A stretch of 64,000 bases of DNA from Chlorops oryzae (taxonomy: Eukaryota > Arthropoda > Insecta > Diptera > Chloropidae). The notes beneath the pieces were generated by a model, which saw only the letters and a list, made by a program, of their open reading frames with translations, did not search any database and was not told where the DNA came from. Within the stretch, counting starts at the first letter, position 1, and every line of letters starts with the position of its first letter. A program made the translations under genes and the position numbers. Below, piece by piece: positions 59,285-64,000 of the stretch. Where the stretch lies: NCBI GenBank assembly GCA_020466095.1, contig CM035807.1:53224752-53288751 (forward strand), in the 5' to 3' direction.

Positions 59285-61030
59285 GGGAATCTACATTCCT
59301 CGCAATGAATTCCTCATTGAATCCGATCTTAGTTGGAATCGGATTAAATCCGATAAAAATTTCGTATTGATGTCGTCCATTTCGATTGTGTGAGTTTGAT
59401 GTTCGAATCGGATTTGTAATCGGATTTAGGTGTCGTACATTCCTATTTTATCGCTTTGGCGATCGAAAACAATCCGACCAGCTAATCGTGAACGAGTTAG
59501 CCGGCGTTTTCTCTGACATTTAAGTAAAACACATTTTTTGTTGAAAAATACAATATATTTATGTATTGAAAAAGTGAGGTAAAAAGAAATTGGCCAAATA
59601 TAAAACTGAAGAGCGCGCCACTCGTGGGGACCATTTTCAAAGTACGTTTTGAGCCAAGTGGAAGAAGGCATCGGCCGTGTTTGTGGCATTTTTCGGTCTG
59701 TGGAATGAGTGTCATGTGTCGCAATAGGTTTAGACAAGAACGTTGCAAGGTCCAGATACCAATGACGTTGTGAACATTTAGAGATGAGTGAAACAATGGG
59801 CGAAGGTGCTAAAGCCCTCAATGAGCAAGCCAGAAGCTCGCAACGTGAGTACCGCACCATCAAAAAGGCAACAAATCAATCGCAAGATTAGCTACAGAAC
59901 TGAAAGAACAATTTGTTTATTTTAGTTCGCTGATTTTACAACCGAGGCAAGAAAGGATGGAACTCAAAATTCAACAAACTGAACTCGAATTGAGGAAGTA
60001 TGAGAACGATATGAATAGATCATTCTTATTTTTTAGTACATTTAGTACACACACCTAATTTTTTATGAAACCAACCACCTGAGCTAGCCTTTTTACTTAA
60101 AGTACATAAATGAAGACTGTTTTTTTTTTGCTATAAGAAATTGTTTTTTTTAAATACAAATAAAAGTGTTTGAACTTTGCGTCATTTGTTTTTTCAAAAT
60201 GCTGCTGAACTTAATTACATTGCATTAGCTACCCTCTCTCTTATTATTGTGCCTTCGTTTTGCATCGTTGCCTTGGATGGCATTGCAAAATTATCCGCAA
60301 AGTCTTCGTCTGATGAGACAAAAGATGTGTCACTGCATTCGGTATAACATGTGCGGCAGATGTAGCTTCACCCACTGATGGCATATATAGCGCTCCAAAA
60401 CCTGAAGAATTTACGTAAATACATCGGAAACTGGAGGTCTGGCTAAGTCTTTGCTTGTATTGTTCCCTACAGATCGTTGGAAAGAACCTTCTGCTAAAAG
60501 TCGAAGCACCGTTACTAGCTGGAGAACACCGGAAATGGACGACGAGCGTAGATGCCATTTTATTTTCTCAAATACCAGAAGAATTGTTTCCTTTGTTAAC
60601 CGATATTGGGCTTTTAATCTAAAGCGAAAGTGGTGAATTTATTTCAATTAATAGATAGAACAGAATTGTACTAACGATGGCTCTGGCAGCTCCAGCGGAT
60701 TTTTATGGTCTCTGAATATTTTCTGTTTCACCCTCTTAGTGCCTTTTTTTCATTAATACGAGGGCTATTACAGCAGTACTCATTTTTGCGCAATCAAAAA
60801 TCAAAATCCAAATATTTCAATAACCGCACTATACCACACTTCGAAAAAATCAAATTCCGATCGGATTTGACGGCACCAAATGAAATTGGAATCGGTTTTT
60901 CATTCCGAAAAAGCAAAAGCCAGTCGGATTCTACGACACACCTCAATGTCATTCAGGGATACGAATCAATCTATTCCATACAATCCGGTTAGTAAACAAC
61001 TGATTATGCGTTGAAACGTTGCCATTTTTT
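59285..61030. mobile_element. Insertion in the gypsy RT, with AATCGGATT repeats
   Basis: The interval separates two RT blocks. Both of its margins are rich in AATCGGATT/AATCCGAT motifs (about 59320-59425 and 60855-60935), as in the subterminal regions of DNA transposons. Inside, the plus strand has a coiled-coil tail of a Myb/SANT-type protein. The exact termini and the target duplication were not resolved, and about 100 codons of RT are missing across the junction. Confidence 0.45.
59750..60050 (+). pseudogene. Myb/SANT-type protein tail remnant
   Basis: One frame reads LATELKEQFVYFSSLILQPR followed by MELKIQQTELELRKYENDMN, a Gln/Glu-rich coiled coil like the C-termini of insect Myb/SANT-like proteins often carried by transposons. 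The DNA-binding part is not readable. The link to the surrounding insertion is by position only. Confidence 0.35.
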
Positions 61031-63360
61031 CCCCTAACTTTGCCGTCAACTAACACTTGGTGATATCCAGTAGCTAAGCCTAACGTGGAAAAATAACAAC
61101 TGTAGCCAAACTGATTAAGAATTATATCAATTCGTGGGTTTGAAAAACCCTGTTTAATAGTTGTTTCTTTCAGTGTTCTTAAATCCACAACCAATCTCCA
61201 TTTCTAGTTTGCATTTTTATCTGCCTTCTTCGGAACCAAAATTATGGGCGAATTCCAAAGCGATTTTATTGGCATAATCACACCGTCTGCAAACATTTTC
61301 TCGAGCTGTTTATTTATTTCCTTCGTATGTTTTTCTGGTAATATCGTATTGTCTCGTATTTATTGGCGGGTGCCCCAGTTCACTGGGGATTTCGTGTTTT
61401 AAAACCGTTGTGTAAGAAAATTGGCCCCCTTTTAAATAAAAGACGTCTTAGTAATCTTAAAATTTTTTTTATCATAAACTTTCTTTCCTCTTCGTTAAGA
61501 TTGTCATCTAAATAAGCAGTTTCTAGTAAAATTTTCCGCTGATTATTTCCTTTATTTTCTTCTTCTAGGTAAGTTATGTTTGCCGACTTTGGTTCTTGAA
61601 AACTAGTTGTCTCTTCACTCTCTAGTTCAATCGCTGTGCTTGTGTCAACAGTACTGTTTCTTTAATTTGATATGAGTATATATCATCTTTTACTATCCAA
61701 TTTCGTTAAAGTTCCTCCTACACACACATTTGGGATAATCTTCTTTTTATTTACACCAACCTCTCCTGGCAGACCCTTTGCGTGAATTTTCACTACCCTT
61801 GCTTCCCTAGAGTTGATCGTAAATGCTCCCGTAAAACAAATCCTTTTCTATCCGTACTAACAAGTGGTAGACACGCAGTTTCTTCTCTCCGATTGTGAAT
61901 ACAACTTCCTTTCTAACTTGACTTACTATGGCTCTTTTTCATAGAGCATCCCGTCCTTACAGCTTATCTGCTGCAATTAAGGTACACTTTGCTACGACAT
62001 AAAACTAAAAGTTTAATTGTGAATGAATAATTTTCATTGTACCGTTGGTTTAAATACACTCTCCGAACGCTCCTGTCCACTTTCTATTGTCCGATTCATC
62101 ATTAGTATCGTGTGATTTGAATGTTTCTATCTTATTTTGATTTGTGTCAGCCCCAGTGTCTACTAACAAGGTAACCTTATTATTTATTGGTGGTCCATAG
62201 GAAATAACAACAATTGCGTCATCTGACACTGACTGCGGACCGTTGGTCTTAAGTGCCGTTTTATTTCTACTTGACGTTTTTTTAGTGACTTGTTTTATGT
62301 TTTCATCCCAGATATAACTTACCCAAGCACCGCTTTCTATGACCCTTTCGATTAGAAAACGTCCAACGAATAACACAACAGAAATCGTTGAAAATACAAG
62401 TTTAAGTCCGTCTTCGTTTTTATTCATCAAATTTTTAATCCTTTCGCCTTTCTGAGATAGTTTTGTGTTGGTATCTTCCTGGCAAAGAGATATGATACTC
62501 GCTCTTTCTTGCCTCTTGCCCTTAACTTCGTTCAAATTTTCTTTATGGACCATTAACCGCCAAAGCTCACCTTTGGTTTCACTATGTTTGTTTTAAATAA
62601 CAACTCCTTCTCATTATCATATTTTGCAATTTAAGGCTATTCGACTCTTCTTCTAAATCCTCTAATAGTATTTTGGAAATTTCTGGCTTCTCTAAATTAA
62701 ATTCCTCTTTCGTGTCTATGAATTATATATATATTTTTTTTTTTTGCCAGAGGAGCTTTGGTTAGGTCTGTTAGTTTCAACATTTAGTTAGCCGTCCCGA
62801 CCTATTGACCTTGACCGGGCTTCTGGGGGTTTTCCTGGTGGTAACTGTTTATCTCTGGCCCTTTGAAAAATTTGAATTTATGTTCAAATGGGGAACATTT
62901 GAAACACTGACTGTTTATTTTATTAAAAAGTTGGGCTGTTGCATTTCCTTCGTTGTTTGAGTTAGCATTTTGTAACTTGAAGGCATTTGTATTAAAATTT
63001 TTCCCTTGATTCTGAATCTCTTTTCGTTCAAATGGTTCAATATTTTGTTGCTAAGTGTTTTGAGCATTATTTCTTTCCTGCTTTTGCCTGCAGAAGGGGC
63101 GCTCGAATGACTATTTAACTGACAGATATTACAAAATTACGTTTTCAACTTATTACAAAATTTTGTCTTAAACTGACCTCTTTTTCAACGTGTTTGTGGC
63201 TTTAAGTTCCTGGATTTTTAATTTTTGAAGATGCATTTTTGCTTTATTGGCACCCATATTCTGCAAAACTGGTGCCAAATGGAGTATTTTTTCTTTGGGC
63301 ACAGATATCTCAAGTATGTATGGCCCTCCAAATAGCAAAAAGAACACTTAATCGTTTATG

Positions 63361-64000
63361 TTCCTACTGGCGGTGTTTTGTGTATACAATAGTTTTTTCG
63401 ACCGTTTAGAGGTCTTTTGACTCTTCAGCTTATTTGATCAAGTCCTTTTTTTATTGAACCTTCAACTTTATTCTGCATATACGGAACCTTCACACCAAAA
63501 ATGAATTTTTTGTTTGCCAGTTTCCTTTATTCGGTTACAGCAGACAACGCCTCTTTTTCTACGATTATGCATCATGTTAACCCAGGTATATTCAATCCGG
63601 TTAGAAAGCTTGATCGAAAATAAGCAATTTTGAACTACAATTGAAAGACTTTTATTCTAAAGTGGCGCTGTCACAGCGACGCGGCATGACATACACGATT
63701 ATTATTTTTTTAGAAATATATACTACGTTTATACGTTAAACCTTATTCAAGAATAAGAATATCGCGAATAGTGAAGTCACCGTTATACGGCAACCCACAT
63801 TAGTGGGTCTTAGCGCTACCTGACTGCCAAAATGAAATGAAATGGTAGCGCACATTAGAAACATATGATTTCATAGCATCAAGAACGCTTTTACCAATTA
63901 GTTTTGCAAAAGTGAAAACTTGCCACTCTGATTTCAGTATTATCCATATATGTACAGCGCTTGTTTTCCTTTCCGTTCTCCACCTTATTTGTTAGATTTC
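63361..64000. other. AT-rich end of window, nothing recognised
   Basis: No conserved frame was seen. It may contain the 5' part of the gypsy element, whose LTR was not identified. Confidence 0.4.

Larger units (their letters stand above)
57590..63360 (-). pseudogene. Ty3/gypsy retrotransposon remnant (412/gypsy-type)
   Basis: Minus-strand blocks appear in order. A gag-like knuckle CSFCYLEGH lies near 63330. Protease VTLLVDTGAD lies near 62150. RT has NSPIILVPKKADK and LVVDLRTLKETTIKQG at 61150-61270, then after an insertion LRLHTKKCQF and VVYLGHKC near 59200. RNase H has CASRALSATERPY near 58910. Integrase has CQLCQKDKSSR near 58400. The integrase C-terminal part has FKIGDKVWLKNQSKFSTIWE and GPFEV near 57660. 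The YxDD part of RT is lost at the insertion. Stops and frameshifts are numerous, and no LTR was identified. Confidence 0.75.

Noticed and set aside
1..64000. CRISPR arrays, operons or prokaryotic defence genes
   Set aside because: No regularly spaced repeats, no ribosome-binding-site-led gene clusters and a clear insect transposon content; the window is eukaryotic.

Overview
The window looks like insect, most likely dipteran, genomic DNA: it is AT-rich, has short introns with GT/AG ends, and is crowded with BEL/Pao, Ty3/gypsy, Jockey, piggyBac, Transib, PIF/Harbinger and pogo-like sequences. Only one piece of a conserved host gene is recognisable: the 3'-terminal coding exon (minus strand, 8222-8650) of an NK-2 class homeobox gene, best guess scarecrow (scro, the NKX2-1 orthologue). 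Its homeobox exon is not in the window. If the reading is right, at least 55 kb to the right of the exon is probably intron of that gene, filled with transposons. An acalyptrate fly, possibly a tephritid, fits, but the species cannot be fixed from the sequence.

Layout: 1-5070 is copy A of a composite repeat containing a decayed minus-strand BEL/Pao pol and a small TIR element; copy B lies at 23194-27426. 5900-9190 holds three TIR elements around the host exon, one carrying two tRNA-like modules. 10380-20098 is a nest: a Mag-like Ty3/gypsy element (identical 167-bp LTRs, TTAA target duplication) interrupted by a younger CsRn1-like Ty3/gypsy element (10921-15702, GATC target duplication, tRNA-Trp primer site). 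21469-22400 is a spliced Transib-like transposase fragment. 28536-32640 is another decayed BEL/Pao element with a TIR insertion. 34940-37800 holds an env-like trace, an unknown ORF and a plus-strand BEL/Pao fragment. 38195-39171 is a long-inverted-repeat element with a tRNA-like core. 39990-41000 is a Jockey reverse transcriptase remnant.

42365-45950 is a pogo-like TIR element split by a piggyBac-like element (42384-45257). 46200-48600 is a Transib-like pseudogene split by a Harbinger-derived element. 50160-51345 joins a Jockey ORF1 remnant to a protein tyrosine phosphatase pseudogene. 53204-53345 is a tRNA-derived SINE. 54120-56950 is a plus-strand BEL/Pao gag-protease fragment, and 57590-63360 a decayed minus-strand Ty3/gypsy element with its own insertion.

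No element appears able to move by itself: every transposase or pol has stops, frameshifts or missing parts, though the two nested gypsy elements are close to intact. The value of the window lies in the nesting order, in tRNA-like modules inside DNA-transposon-type repeats, and in the captured or retroposed phosphatase fragment. No operon-like or defence-like new system was seen.
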